Assembly: GCF_003269295.1 (NCBI RefSeq)
Contig: NZ_QLTT01000002.1
Coordinates: 930,001 to 994,000, forward strand
Direction: 5' to 3'
DNA: 64,000 nucleotides
From: Lentzea atacamensis
GTDB lineage: Bacteria > Actinomycetota > Actinomycetes > Mycobacteriales > Pseudonocardiaceae
Position 1 is the first letter of the stretch. Each line of letters begins with the position of its first letter. The notes under the pieces are model-generated. The model was not told the origin of the DNA. It did not search any database and saw only the letters and a program-made list of their open reading frames with translations. Both the position numbers and the translations under genes were made by a program. This document shows positions 21,059 to 29,852 of the stretch, piece after piece.

Positions 21059-21112
21059 CCTGACCTCCCGGTCACGCCTGCCTGATGCCGTGGGCGAGCC
21101 TAACGGTGCTGA

Positions 21113-21559
21113 TCACCGGCGCCCAAAGGGGTTCTCGAAGAACGCGTCCTCGTCGGGGTCCTCGACGATCGGCGCCCTGGGCCGCCGCTCCGCCGGTGCC
21201 GCTTCAGCTGCGGATTTCGGCGGTGCGACGGGGTTCCACGTCGACCGGAAGGGTGAATCGCCCGCGATCGACTCGACGTCGATCGCCATCCCGTCACCCA
21301 AGGCCAGTGCCATCTTGTTGAAGCTCGTCTGCACGGCCGCGTTGGTCGCGAGGCGCACGGTCTCGGTGACGATCTCGCCGACCGCCCGCGGGCCCTGCTG
21401 CAGCAGGGCCGGGTGCAGGTGCAGCGCCCTGATCTCGCCCTTCGCGGACGCCGTGACCATGCACAGCCCGTTGGGGTGCTCGACGGTCTCGGTGGTGACG
21501 GCCAGGTCGCGCTGGAGCTGCTCGACGGCCTGCATCCGGTCCTCGTTCACCGCCGCCAC
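21113..21559 (-). CDS. YbaB/EbfC-like protein (longer paralogue)
   Basis: The 148-aa product has a YbaB-like core of about 95 residues: N-terminal helix, then NGLCMVTASAKGEIRALHLHP, then helices with VRLATNAAVQTSFNKM. A Pro/Ala-rich, acidic tail ends in FFENPFGRR. YbaB proteins are dimeric nucleoid-associated proteins; members with tails are common near type VII secretion genes in actinobacteria. It overlaps the next gene by 13 nt. Confidence 0.8.
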   Translation of the reverse strand: MAAVNEDRMQAVEQLQRDLAVTTETVEHPNGLCMVTASAKGEIRALHLHPALLQQGPRAVGEIVTETVRLATNAAVQTSFNKMALALGDGMAIDVESIAGDSPFRSTWNPVAPPKSAAEAAPAERRPRAPIVEDPDEDAFFENPFGRR

Positions 21560-21900
21560 CCGAACTCGTCCTCGTCCCGCTCGCGCACGAACCCCAGCTC
21601 CGTCAGCTCCCGCGGGTCCACGACCCGCTCCAGCGTCTGGTGCAGCCGGGACGCGGCGTTGCGCTGCGCCTTCTCCGCGACCCGCATGATCTCGGCGGCC
21701 AGCCCGTGCGGCCCCATCCGCAGCGCCGACGCGCTGACCTCGATCTGCCGCGGCGGACCACCGGGCGTGGCGACCACCGTCACCGCGCCGTCCGGTGAGG
21801 ACGCCCGCCCCGTGACGGGACCGCTGCGCGCGACGTGCTGCGACACGGCCTGCTCGACATCGCGCACCTTCCTCGCGGCGCGCTCGACGTCGTCGTCCAC
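21547..21900 (-). CDS. YbaB/EbfC-like protein (short paralogue)
   Basis: The 117-aa product begins at GTG 21900 (MDDDVERAARKVRD). That start is preceded by AGGGGGTGATC, an almost exact complement of the 16S rRNA 3' end; upstream ATGs overlap the divergent YnfA start and are rejected. The core PDGAVTVVATPGGPPRQIEVS and a C-terminal helix match the YbaB pattern. It lies first in the pair, suggesting a heteromer with the downstream paralogue. Confidence 0.78.
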   Translation of the reverse strand: MDDDVERAARKVRDVEQAVSQHVARSGPVTGRASSPDGAVTVVATPGGPPRQIEVSASALRMGPHGLAAEIMRVAEKAQRNAASRLHQTLERVVDPRELTELGFVRERDEDEFGWRR

Positions 21901-21931
21901 CTGATCACCCCCTACTGCGACAGTGTGCCGC

Positions 21932-22258
21932 ATGATCCTGCGTTCGGTCGTGCTGTTCGCCCTCGCCGCCCTCATGGAGATCGGCGGCGCCTGGCTCGTC
22001 TGGCAGGGCGTGCGGGAGCACCGGGGCTGGCTGTGGATCGGTGGCGGCGTGATCGCCCTGGGCCTCTACGGCTTTGTCGCGACCCTGCAGCCCGACGCGC
22101 ACTTCGGCCGGATCCTCGCTGCCTACGGCGGTGTGTTCGTGGCGGGCTCGCTCGCCTGGGGGATGGTCGTGGACGGCTTCCGGCCCGACCGCTACGACGT
22201 GGTCGGCGCGCTGATCTGCCTGGCCGGCGTGGCCGTGATCATGTACGCGCCCCGATGA
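21932..22258 (+). CDS. YnfA/UPF0060-family small membrane protein
   Basis: The 108-aa product has four membrane helices. It carries family features [17 protein letters not shown] at the N-terminus, [31 protein letters not shown] in the middle and [20 protein letters not shown] near the end. The function of the family is not established, though it resembles small multidrug transporters in size and topology. Its last 20 bp overlap the convergent tetR gene. Confidence 0.92.
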   Translation: MILRSVVLFALAALMEIGGAWLVWQGVREHRGWLWIGGGVIALGLYGFVATLQPDAHFGRILAAYGGVFVAGSLAWGMVVDGFRPDRYDVVGALICLAGVAVIMYAPR

Positions 22259-22802
22259 CGGATTCGAGGAGCGCGGTCAGCTCCTTCGCGACGTCGTCGA
22301 GCGGCTGGATGCCGCGCTGGGCCCGGCACATCGCGACGGCACCTTCGGCGGCGGCGACGACGAGCTGCGCGAGGCTCTTCGCACGGGGTGCCTGGACGCC
22401 GTGGTCCTTCAGCGCGTTCTCGAGCAGTTCCGACCAGGCCCGGAACGCCTCGGCCGCGGCGGCGACCGCCTGTGGGTCCGCGGTTTCCTCGATGGCGACC
22501 GCGAGCACGGGACAGCCGGCCTGGAAATCGGTGTCGGTGACGATCTGCCGCCACAGCGCGAAAAACGCCTGCAGCCCCGCGATCGGTCCCTTTCGGAGCT
22601 TCGCCGCGAGCACCTTCTGCACCGTGTCCGACGCCCACTGAACCGCCTCGGTCGCGAGCTGGCTCTTGCCGCCGGGGAAGTAGTGGTACGTCGACCCGAG
22701 CGGCGTGCCCGCGTGCTTGGCGACCTCGCGGATGCTCGTCGCGTTGAGGCCGCGGCGCCGGATCATGTCGGCGGCTCCGGCGACGATCTGCTGTCGGGAC
22801 AC
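22239..22802 (-). CDS. TetR-family repressor of the divergent tautomerase/dehydrogenase genes
   Basis: The 187-aa product has an N-terminal helix-turn-helix ([30 protein letters not shown], residues 20-50) and a C-terminal domain of the LmrA/YxaF type ([16 protein letters not shown]). The GTG start follows GCGGGGA. The 83-bp divergent spacer holds two related operator sites, one over its own TATCCT box, so it probably represses itself and the plus-strand operon. Confidence 0.9.
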   Translation of the reverse strand: MSRQQIVAGAADMIRRRGLNATSIREVAKHAGTPLGSTYHYFPGGKSQLATEAVQWASDTVQKVLAAKLRKGPIAGLQAFFALWRQIVTDTDFQAGCPVLAVAIEETADPQAVAAAAEAFRAWSELLENALKDHGVQAPRAKSLAQLVVAAAEGAVAMCRAQRGIQPLDDVAKELTALLESVIGART

Positions 22803-22818
22803 TTCCCCGCCTCTCTGG

Positions 22819-22836
22819 CTATGACGACCGTCATAG
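22819..22836. promoter_or_regulatory. TetR operator site 1
   Basis: CTATGACGACCGTCATAG is an 8+2+8 perfect palindrome. It overlaps the minus-strand TATCCT (22840-22835), the likely -10 box of tetR. Confidence 0.65.
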
Positions 22837-22854
22837 GATAGCGTCCGGCTCTGG

Positions 22855-22872
22855 TTATAACAGTCGTCATAG
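22855..22872. promoter_or_regulatory. TetR operator site 2
   Basis: TTATAACAGTCGTCATAG matches site 1 at 13 of 18 positions, with an intact right half-site, exactly 36 bp further on. It includes TATAAC, a possible -10 box for the tautomerase operon. Confidence 0.55.
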
Positions 22873-22885
22873 ATCGGAGCTCGTC

Positions 22886-23308
22886 ATGCCGATGATCGAA
22901 CTGACCGTCCCTGCCGGATCGCTGACCGACGCGGGCCGCAAGAGCGTGCAGCGGGATCTGGCCAATCTGCTGCTGAAGTGGGAGGGCGCCCCGGACAACG
23001 CGTTCTTCCGCTCGGTGGCGTGGGCCTACCTGCACGAACTGCCGGCAGGGGCGCAGACGACCGCTGAGGACGACGCACCGCGGTTCCGGGTGGACGTGCG
23101 CGTTCCGGCGGGTGCGCTGTCCGAGCGGTGCAAGGCCGGGCTGGTGCAGGAGGCGACGGCGCTGGTGCTCGAAGCCGCCGGGCTGGGGGAGGCGGACGTC
23201 ATGCGGGTGTGGGTGCTCATCCACGAGCAGGCGGAGGGAACCTGGGGCTCGGGCGGGAAGATCGTGCGGTTCGCGGACCTCGTCGAGATGGCCAAGAAGA
23301 ATGCGTGA
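22886..23308 (+). CDS. Tautomerase-family protein
   Basis: The 140-aa product starts Met-Pro (MPMIELTVPAGSL), supplying the N-terminal Pro that is the catalytic base in 4-oxalocrotonate tautomerase relatives. A second, similar half begins near residue 70 (FRVDVRVPAGALSER), so it is a fused two-domain member of about double the 4-OT length. It is divergent from tetR and overlaps the dehydrogenase gene by 8 nt. It probably acts in breakdown or detoxification of an aromatic or carbonyl compound; the substrate is unknown. Confidence 0.85.
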   Translation: MPMIELTVPAGSLTDAGRKSVQRDLANLLLKWEGAPDNAFFRSVAWAYLHELPAGAQTTAEDDAPRFRVDVRVPAGALSERCKAGLVQEATALVLEAAGLGEADVMRVWVLIHEQAEGTWGSGGKIVRFADLVEMAKKNA

Positions 23309-24320
23309 GCTGACCTACGTCGCGCGCCGGACCGCCGAATGGCGGGAAGCCCCCGACCCGGTTCTGCAATCCGATTCCGACGCGATCGTGGCGCCTGTCG
23401 CGGCAGCCCCGTGCGATGTGGACTCGGCGATCCTGGCGGGCCACGGCCCCATCCCGCCGCCGTTCGCCATCGGGCACGAATGCGTCGCGCGAGTTGTCGA
23501 CGCCGGGGAATCGAGCCGGTTCTCGCCGGGAAACCTCGTCGTCGTGCCGTGGGCGATCTCGTGCGGAACCTGCGACCGCTGCGCCGGCGGCCTCACCACC
23601 CACTGCACGTCGGTGCCGCACATGGCGATGTTCGGCGCACCCATCGGTGGTTCGTGGGGCGGCCTGTTCTCCGACCTGGTGCGGATCCCGTGGGCGGACG
23701 CGATGCTCGTGCCGCTCCCCGGCGGGCTGGACCCGATGGCGATGGCCTCGGCGAGCGACAACTGGCCGCTCGCGTGGCGGCTCGTCGCACCGCACCTCCG
23801 CGCCCGTCCAGGTGCACGGGTGCTGGTGATCGCGCGCGGCAGCATCGGCCTCTACGTCTGCGACATCGCCCGCGCTCTGGGCGCGTCCGACGTGCTGTAC
23901 GTCGACCCGGACCCGGCCCATCGCGCCATCGCGGAGGGATACGGCGCGCGGACCGCGGCGGAGATCGAGCCGGTGCACCACGGGTTCGACCTCGCCGTGG
24001 AGTCCACCGGACGGGTCCCCGAACTGGTCACGGCCCTGCGCTCCCTGGCGCCGGAAGGCTTCTGCGAGAGCGCGGGCAACCACTTCCGGCCGGGGGAGCT
24101 GCCGTTGCTGGAGATGTACCTGACGGGTGTCACCCTGCGGGTCGCCAGGGACAACGTGCGGGCGCACCTGCCGCAGGCGCTGGAGCTCGCGGCGTCGGGG
24201 CAGGTCGATCCGGGACGGGTGGTGTCCGGCGTGTTCGACTGGGAGCAGCTGCCGGAGGTGTTGCCGGAGCGGCATCTCAAGCCGGTGTTCGTCCGCGCGG
24301 ATCAGCCCGTCGGCCGGTAG
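23301..24320 (+). CDS. Zinc-dependent alcohol dehydrogenase
   Basis: This 339-aa medium-chain dehydrogenase has a catalytic zinc region (PCDVD near residue 38, GHEC near residue 60) and a full structural zinc set (CGTCDRCAGGLTTHC near residue 90). The nucleotide-binding segment reads VLVIARGSIGLYVCDIARALGA. The usual GxGxxG is replaced by ARGSIG, so cofactor binding may be atypical. The ATG at 23301 overlaps the tautomerase stop by 8 nt. It forms a TetR-controlled two-gene operon and overlaps the convergent NlpC gene. Confidence 0.88.
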   Translation: MRELTYVARRTAEWREAPDPVLQSDSDAIVAPVAAAPCDVDSAILAGHGPIPPPFAIGHECVARVVDAGESSRFSPGNLVVVPWAISCGTCDRCAGGLTTHCTSVPHMAMFGAPIGGSWGGLFSDLVRIPWADAMLVPLPGGLDPMAMASASDNWPLAWRLVAPHLRARPGARVLVIARGSIGLYVCDIARALGASDVLYVDPDPAHRAIAEGYGARTAAEIEPVHHGFDLAVESTGRVPELVTALRSLAPEGFCESAGNHFRPGELPLLEMYLTGVTLRVARDNVRAHLPQALELAASGQVDPGRVVSGVFDWEQLPEVLPERHLKPVFVRADQPVGR

Positions 24321-25489
24321 AAGCCGTAGAACGACATCCCGCTGTTCGTCGTGCGGATCTTGCCGACCTGCACGGGGTCACCGGCCTCGACCATCTGCCC
24401 GTTGCCGATCACCATCGCGACGTGCCCGTCCCACACGACCAGATCGCCTGGCAGCAGCTGGTCCGGTGGCACGGACGCGCCCATGGCCTGCGACGAGGCC
24501 GGGCGCGGGATGTCGAAGCCCGCGTTCTTGTACGCCCACTGCGTCAGGCCTGAGCAGTCCGTGCCCTGGGGCGGGTTCGCGCCACCCCACACGTACGGCG
24601 TGCCCAGGGCCGACAACGCGTTCCGGACGGCCTTGGCCGCGGTCTCGTTCGGTGCCTCGGCACTGCTGCCGTCGGGCAGGTTCACGCCGACGCCGGTGCC
24701 GGGCTGCGGTGGAATCGCGACCGGCAGCCGGGGGCCGGAACCCCCGCCGCCGCCGCCTCCGCCACCGCCGCCGCCCCCACCGCCTCCACCGGAGCCGGAA
24801 CCAGACCCGGAACTGGCACTGGAACTGGAGCTGGAACTGGCACTGGAACTGGAGCTGGAGTCCTGCTTCGGCGAGTCGGAAGCACCGGCGGCAGCGGTCG
24901 TGCCCTCGTCACCGCCGAGCGGCTCGCCCAGCTTCCCGAGCGCGCCGACGTCGGGCTGCTGCAACCCGTTCAGCTGCCCGACCAGCTGCGTGAGCTGGTC
25001 GCGCACCTTTTGCAGCTCGGCGGAAGTCTTGCCCTGGTAACCGGAAGCCAGCCCGGCGAGGTCGGCCAGAGCGGCCAGCACCACACCGGGACCGGCCACC
25101 ATCGACGCGGCGACGGCGGCGGCGAGCTTCGGCGTCGCCTTCGAGGTGAACTCGTCGATCAGGCCCTGGATCGCCGTCCGCCCGCCGGTCACCGCGGAAA
25201 CTCCGGACGAAGCCACGGTCTTGACCACCGAAGCGTTGGAGGACAACGTGTTCGCGGCCGCGGTGAACGTGGCCACGCGGCTGGTGAAGGCGTTGGCCTT
25301 CTCACCGGACCACGTGTTCAGCACCGCGGTGGAAGCCGACGAGTGCCGCGAACCCAGGTTCGTCAAAGCGGTCTGCGCGCGGCCGAAGGCGTCGCCGGCA
25401 CGCGTGGCGCCGCCGGTGTCGCCGTCGAGCTTCGCCAGGTCTTCCTTCATCGGCGCGATGAACGTGCTGAGGAGTCCCTCGACGCTCAT
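24302..25489 (-). CDS. NlpC/P60 peptidoglycan hydrolase with N-terminal WXG100-like helices
   Basis: The 395-aa product has a helical N-terminal region (about residues 1-190) with a WSGEKANAF motif near residue 60, as in type VII secretion substrates. A Ser-rich and then Gly-only linker (about residues 205-255) leads to an NlpC/P60 domain: GTPYVWGG, catalytic Cys in DCSGL near residue 311 and His in DGHVAMVIG. No Sec signal is present. With the EspC-like partner, overlapping by 4 nt, this looks like a type VII-exported cell-wall hydrolase. The Gly run is encoded by GGC/GGT/GGA-rich DNA and is length-prone. Confidence 0.9.
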   Translation of the reverse strand: MSVEGLLSTFIAPMKEDLAKLDGDTGGATRAGDAFGRAQTALTNLGSRHSSASTAVLNTWSGEKANAFTSRVATFTAAANTLSSNASVVKTVASSGVSAVTGGRTAIQGLIDEFTSKATPKLAAAVAASMVAGPGVVLAALADLAGLASGYQGKTSAELQKVRDQLTQLVGQLNGLQQPDVGALGKLGEPLGGDEGTTAAAGASDSPKQDSSSSSSASSSSSSSASSGSGSGSGGGGGGGGGGGGGGGGGSGPRLPVAIPPQPGTGVGVNLPDGSSAEAPNETAAKAVRNALSALGTPYVWGGANPPQGTDCSGLTQWAYKNAGFDIPRPASSQAMGASVPPDQLLPGDLVVWDGHVAMVIGNGQMVEAGDPVQVGKIRTTNSGMSFYGFYRPTG

Positions 25490-25812
25490 GCGCGCGCCGC
25501 CTTGTTCAGCGAAGCCTTGTGCGCCTCTTCCCGGGCGATGTACGCGTCACGGGCCTTCGCGACGGCCGTGCCGAGGCCGGAGAGACCGGTCGACGCGGCT
25601 TTCAGCGCGTCCACCTGCGCCTGCGCCGCGGTCTGGAAGGCGGCGTTGAGACCAACCTCGTTGCCGATCTTGCCGAAGCAGTCGCCCGGCAGGGACGTGG
25701 TGCCGTTCAGCGTGCCGGTGCCGACCGCGCCCACCTCGCTCGCCAGACCGCTCACCGCCGACGCGTATCCGGTCAAGGCGTCGAGGTCGACCTTGAGACC
25801 CTGTTCCGCCAT
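25486..25812 (-). CDS. EspC-like type VII secretion target protein
   Basis: This 108-aa, mostly helical protein (LKVDLDALTGYASAVSGLASEVG ... AYIAREEAHKASLNKA) fits the ESX-secreted EspC-type helical hairpin family by length, composition and context. The ATG follows GGGGGAAG. It precedes and overlaps (ATGA) the NlpC/P60 gene, so the two may be exported as a pair. No ESX core genes are in the window. Confidence 0.75.
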   Translation of the reverse strand: MAEQGLKVDLDALTGYASAVSGLASEVGAVGTGTLNGTTSLPGDCFGKIGNEVGLNAAFQTAAQAQVDALKAASTGLSGLGTAVAKARDAYIAREEAHKASLNKAARA

Positions 25813-25903
25813 GTGAAGCTCTTCCCCCAGTCGTGACCTGTTCGCGTTGATCCTGCCCCGATGAGCGGTACCTCGCCCGTCGTTCCGCCAAGATCATGGA
25901 ACT

Positions 25904-26440
25904 GTGGGCGTCATCGAGCACTGGGACCGGATCCTGGCATGGCTGGCGGAGCACGCTCCTGCCACCCGTGCCGTGCTGCGGCCGAGGTACGACGCGCTGC
26001 CGGAGCTTCGGGTTCCGATCGAGCTCCAGATGTGGTGGAGCGTCTACGGCGGTACCGAGGAAGGCCTCTACGCCGAGATTCTGCCGCCCTTCTACACGCC
26101 GCTGGGCGCCGATCGCGCGTTCGTGCTCAGGGAGACGCACACGAGCAAGCCGGTGGACGCGTCGGAGGCCGGTTCGGCCACGGCCGGATTCCACCCCGAG
26201 TGGCTGCCGATCGCCTTCGACGGCACGGGTGACGTGCTCGCGGTGGACCTGCGGCCCGGTGTGCTGCGCGGTTGCGTGGTCGAGTGGGACCAGGAGCGCA
26301 ACGAGATGATCAAACCGGAGTGGACGTCGATCGTGGAGATGTTCGACCAGGTCGCGACGTCTCTCGAGACGCGCAGCGCGGTCGGGCACTGCTACCCGAT
26401 GGTCAACTCGGCCGGCGAGCTCGGCTGGCGCACTAGCTGA
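25904..26440 (+). CDS. SMI1/KNR4 (SUKH)-family protein
   Basis: The 178-aa product starts at GTG 25904 (MGVIEHWDRILAWL). It has the SUKH order: N-terminal helices, IELQMWWSVYGGTEEGLYAEILPPFY, then EWLPIAFDGTGDVLAVDLRPG near residue 100 and a C-terminal helix. Such proteins are often immunity partners of polymorphic toxins, which fits the neighbouring EspC-like/NlpC pair, but no toxin domain is visible. Its end overlaps the convergent MarC gene by 8 nt. Confidence 0.8.
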   Translation: MGVIEHWDRILAWLAEHAPATRAVLRPRYDALPELRVPIELQMWWSVYGGTEEGLYAEILPPFYTPLGADRAFVLRETHTSKPVDASEAGSATAGFHPEWLPIAFDGTGDVLAVDLRPGVLRGCVVEWDQERNEMIKPEWTSIVEMFDQVATSLETRSAVGHCYPMVNSAGELGWRTS

Positions 26441-27038
26441 CGGCGCGTTCCAGGATGCCCAGCGAGATCAGGCCCTCGATGATCTGGTCGACGCCCAGCG
26501 CCGCGAGCAGGACGCCGAGGACCCGCACGAGCACCCAGGCGTAGGTCATCTTCACCCAGCGCATCACGATGCCGAGAAGCGCGATCGCGGCCAGATCGAG
26601 TGCGATCACCGCGGCGAACCCTCCGGCCAGCACGAACGTCGTCTCGATCGACTTCGTGTCCGAGAGCAGGAACAGGTAGGCGAGCGCCACCGGGTTCGCG
26701 TAGTAGGCGGTGGCCAGCTCGTGGGTGCCGCGCGTCTCGTCGTGCGTCGGTTCCTGCTTGCGCCCGAGGACGAGGTCCAGTGCGTGCACGAAGAGGATCA
26801 CGCCGCTGGCCAGGTACAGCCCGCCCTCGCTGATGTGGAAGATCGAGAGCAGCGTGCGCCCGGCCACCACCACGAAGAACCCCACGCCCAGCGCGATCGC
26901 GGTGGAGGTGAGCGCCACCCGCCACCGGGTCCGGGAGTCGGCGCCCTCGGTGTCCATCAGGAACGCCAGGATGATCTTCGGCGGGCCGACCACGGCGACG
27001 AGGATGCTGAACGCCTCCACGAACTTCATGGCGGCCAT
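26433..27038 (-). CDS. MarC-family membrane protein
   Basis: This 201-aa protein has six hydrophobic segments. It carries the MarC-type pattern of an early helix (FSILVAVVGPPKIILAFL), a TSTAIALGVGFFVVVAG helix and ISEGGLYLASGVILF. The loop HELATAYYANPVALAYLF contains the conserved Pro of the second repeat. The family function is unknown; the historic link to multiple antibiotic resistance is not supported. ATG 27038 is taken, but a Met at residue 4 is also possible. Confidence 0.8.
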   Translation of the reverse strand: MAAMKFVEAFSILVAVVGPPKIILAFLMDTEGADSRTRWRVALTSTAIALGVGFFVVVAGRTLLSIFHISEGGLYLASGVILFVHALDLVLGRKQEPTHDETRGTHELATAYYANPVALAYLFLLSDTKSIETTFVLAGGFAAVIALDLAAIALLGIVMRWVKMTYAWVLVRVLGVLLAALGVDQIIEGLISLGILERAVS

Positions 27039-27066
27039 CGTCGAGCCGGGACGCCGGCCGCGCGCG

Positions 27067-27588
27067 TTACCTCACGCGGGCGAGTGAACGCTGCGGCACG
27101 GCGGTGGTCTTCACGCGGGCGTACACCTTCACCGCTGCCAGCGCGCCGAGCCAGCCGAGCGCGGTGCCGGTCGTGTTCGTGATCAGGTCGTCGACGTCGA
27201 AGATCCGGTTGGCCCACAGCAGCTGCGAGCCCTCGATCAGCAGCGAGACGCCGTACCCGATGAGCGCGGCCTGCCCGGCCGTGCGACGGCCCCAGAACAT
27301 CAGCATCGCGCCCAGCGGCACGAACAGCAGCACGTTCAACGTCATCTGGTCGAACGCGATCTGCCCGTCCCGGAACGTGTCGGCGATCCACTGGAACGGC
27401 ACCAGCTGCACCGACTGACGCGGCGGCACCGTCTGCATCGGCAGGAACGTCGCCGCGAACAGCATGCTCGCGTAGACGGTGACGGTCGCGCCGCGGAAGG
27501 TCAGCTGACGGAAGAACAGCTGCGGCAGCAGGAAGACGACCGACAGGAAAAATCCCCACTGGATGCTCGCGAGCATTGCATTCGTCAT
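27067..27588 (-). CDS. VanZ-family membrane protein
   Basis: The 173-aa product has four or five membrane helices and the VanZ-type motifs NVLLFVPLGAMLMFW near residue 85 and SLLIEGSQLL with DVDDLITNTTGTALGW near residue 130. VanZ relatives are linked to teicoplanin resistance, but most are uncharacterised. TAGCTT lies 6 nt before the ATG, so the message is probably leaderless. Confidence 0.9.
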   Translation of the reverse strand: MTNAMLASIQWGFFLSVVFLLPQLFFRQLTFRGATVTVYASMLFAATFLPMQTVPPRQSVQLVPFQWIADTFRDGQIAFDQMTLNVLLFVPLGAMLMFWGRRTAGQAALIGYGVSLLIEGSQLLWANRIFDVDDLITNTTGTALGWLGALAAVKVYARVKTTAVPQRSLARVR

Positions 27589-27606
27589 GGTTCAAAGCTA
27601 GGAAAA

Positions 27607-27637
27607 TGGCCCTCGGCGCACATCGCGCTGAGGGCCA
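27607..27637 (-). terminator. Terminator of the ABC exporter operon
   Basis: TGGCCCTC-G-GCGC (27607-27619) pairs with GCGC-T-GAGGGCCA (27625-27637) with one mismatch. On the minus strand it is followed by TTTTCC. It lies about 30 nt after the permease stop. Confidence 0.75.
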
Positions 27638-27665
27638 GTTCCGACCTCGTACTTCCGGTCGAGTG

Positions 27666-29852
27666 TTACTCGGCCGCGTAATCCCGCGGGCTGATGCCGC
27701 GTAGTACCGGACCGCACGACAGGGCTGCTACCAGCGCGACCACCATGCCGACCGCCACAGGGGCGAGCACCCACGGCGTGATCGGCATTTCTCCGCGGCC
27801 CACCAGTCCGCGTGCGAGAGTGAGCAGTCCGATTCCCACGACAATGCCCGCACCGCACGCCCCGATTGTGACTGCGAACACCGGCAGCATCACTTCGCGG
27901 CGCAATGCGTGAGCCAGCACACGAATCGGAGTTCCGGCCGCGATCAACGCACCGAAAGTGCGCCTCCGGTCGATCACCGACCCGGCCGCTGCCACCGCCG
28001 CGCCGATGCCGCCGAGCACCGCCGCGATCGACAGCCCGATGACCGTGGCCCGCTGCAGGTCCGCCATCAACGTGTCGCCGTACAGGCCCCGCTGCTCGCC
28101 GTCCACCAGCTGCACGCCCGGCAGCGTGCCGACCAGCGCGGTGTGCACGGCGTCGCGGTTCTCCCGCGTGGTCGGCACGCCGACCATCGACACCTTGCCC
28201 TCGACGCCCGGCAGCAGTTCGGGATCGATCACCCCGCTGATCCGGCCGGAACCGTTGAACGGCCGGGTCTCGTACTGCGCGGGCAGTTTCGCGGTCACGT
28301 CGTCCTTCGTGCCGCTCGACTTGAAGTGATCACCGTTGAGCCGCGAGTACGCGTACACAGCAGGTCCTGGCTGACACGACAGACCGTTCAGGACCTTCGC
28401 GACGTCAGCGCACTTGCCGACGATCACGTACGACCCGTAGCTGCCGTCCGCGCCCGCGCTCACGGTGCCGTCCAGCATCGTGACGATCGGCGCCGAGGTC
28501 TGCAGGCGCAACGGCGTGAGGTCGTGCGTCACCTGCTCCGCGACGATCGCGTCCGTCTTCCACGTGTCGTCGCGGAACGGCACCTGACTTTCCAGGCCGG
28601 GCAGCATGGTCAGCGCCATCGAGCCGGTGAAGACGGCGATCACCACACCGGCGGAACCGCGGAACGCCGCCACCGGGTCACCCGCCAGCCGCCGCCCCGC
28701 CAGCAGCGTCGACGGCTTGCGCCACCGCCCGACGAAGAACCTGCCGACCCACGCCGTGACCACCGGTCCGGCCAGCACCAGCGCGACCGCCACCGCGCCG
28801 AGACCGAGGAGAACCACGGTGAACTGGTTGTCGCCGCCTGCCTCCTGGGCGTAGAGGATGCCCAGGAAGAACACTCCCAGCGCGCCGGCGATCGTCATCA
28901 GCCGCCAGGACCGGACCTTGCGCTGTTCCTCCGCCGCCAGCGGCCGGTTCACCACGCGGCGCAGCCCCATGATCGCCGCCGCGATGACCAGCACCGGAGC
29001 CAGCACGGCCACCGTCGCCACCACCGCGGGCGAGGGCACGAAGTCACCCGGATACCAGGTGCCGCCCTCCCACGGGATCTTTGCCGTGATGTGGCTGAAC
29101 GGCTGTGCCAGCAGCACGCCGAGCACGCTGCCGACGACCCCGCCGACCGCGGTCTCCACGGCGGTCATGATCACGACTTGCCGCGGACTGGCACCGGCGA
29201 GCCGGAGCGCGGCCAGGCGCCGTTCCCGTTTCGCCGCGGTCAGCCGCGCGGCCGAGGCGACGAGCACCAGACACGGCACGACGAGCACCACTAGCCCGAC
29301 ACGGGTGAGCAGGTAGAGCATGCCGTGGTAGTCGTCGCGGTACGAGCCGCTGCCACCGGCCAGCCCTGGCGCCGGATAACCGTTCTCGATCTTGTCGTGA
29401 CCGACGATCGCGACGAGCTCACCCGGGAACTTCAACGCTTCCGGTCCGAGCACGCCGATCTGCTTGCCGGGAAAGCGATTCCCGAGCTTCTCCGCCGGTG
29501 TGTCGCGCACGAGGTCGGCCAGTGCGGGCGACAGCAGCACCTCGCCCGCTTCCGGGAACTTCGCGATTCCCGCTGCCACCGGCACGTTGCCGGTCTTGAG
29601 CCGTGCGACGTCGAACCGTTCGATGAGCTTGCCGTCGAACGAATCCTTGTTCACCGCAACGGAAATCGTGCGGTCCTCGTTCTGCGTGAAGACCTCGCGC
29701 CACGCCGTGCGGTCCGCCCGTGCCTGCAGCCCGTTCGGTGCGGCGACGAGCCACAGCACCAGCGACACCGCGATCATCACGCCGAGCGCGACCAGCACCG
29801 TGGCCACCTGGCTGCGCCGGTCCCTGCGCAGCACCGCGAGCGCGATCCTCAC
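27666..29852 (-). CDS. FtsX-type ABC transporter permease
   Basis: The 728-aa protein of the MacB/FtsX family has one N-terminal helix (residues 18-36), an extracellular domain, helix clusters near residues 180-400 and a second large extracellular domain (about residues 430-600). Three C-terminal helices follow. The motif AAKRERRLAALRLAGASPRQV near residue 205 is the conserved cytoplasmic loop of the family. It overlaps the ATPase by 4 nt. With the adjacent two-component system it resembles antibiotic- or peptide-responsive exporters; the cargo is unknown. Confidence 0.92.
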   Translation of the reverse strand: MRIALAVLRRDRRSQVATVLVALGVMIAVSLVLWLVAAPNGLQARADRTAWREVFTQNEDRTISVAVNKDSFDGKLIERFDVARLKTGNVPVAAGIAKFPEAGEVLLSPALADLVRDTPAEKLGNRFPGKQIGVLGPEALKFPGELVAIVGHDKIENGYPAPGLAGGSGSYRDDYHGMLYLLTRVGLVVLVVPCLVLVASAARLTAAKRERRLAALRLAGASPRQVVIMTAVETAVGGVVGSVLGVLLAQPFSHITAKIPWEGGTWYPGDFVPSPAVVATVAVLAPVLVIAAAIMGLRRVVNRPLAAEEQRKVRSWRLMTIAGALGVFFLGILYAQEAGGDNQFTVVLLGLGAVAVALVLAGPVVTAWVGRFFVGRWRKPSTLLAGRRLAGDPVAAFRGSAGVVIAVFTGSMALTMLPGLESQVPFRDDTWKTDAIVAEQVTHDLTPLRLQTSAPIVTMLDGTVSAGADGSYGSYVIVGKCADVAKVLNGLSCQPGPAVYAYSRLNGDHFKSSGTKDDVTAKLPAQYETRPFNGSGRISGVIDPELLPGVEGKVSMVGVPTTRENRDAVHTALVGTLPGVQLVDGEQRGLYGDTLMADLQRATVIGLSIAAVLGGIGAAVAAAGSVIDRRRTFGALIAAGTPIRVLAHALRREVMLPVFAVTIGACGAGIVVGIGLLTLARGLVGRGEMPITPWVLAPVAVGMVVALVAALSCGPVLRGISPRDYAAE

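Noticed and set aside
21901-21975. N-terminal extension of the short YbaB gene to upstream ATGs
   Set aside because: It would overlap the divergent YnfA start; GTG 21900 has a near-perfect ribosome site.
24720-24860. Possible sequencing error in the poly-Gly/Ser tract of the NlpC gene
   Set aside because: The frame is intact through the tract to a complete NlpC/P60 domain, and mixed Gly codons argue for a real linker.
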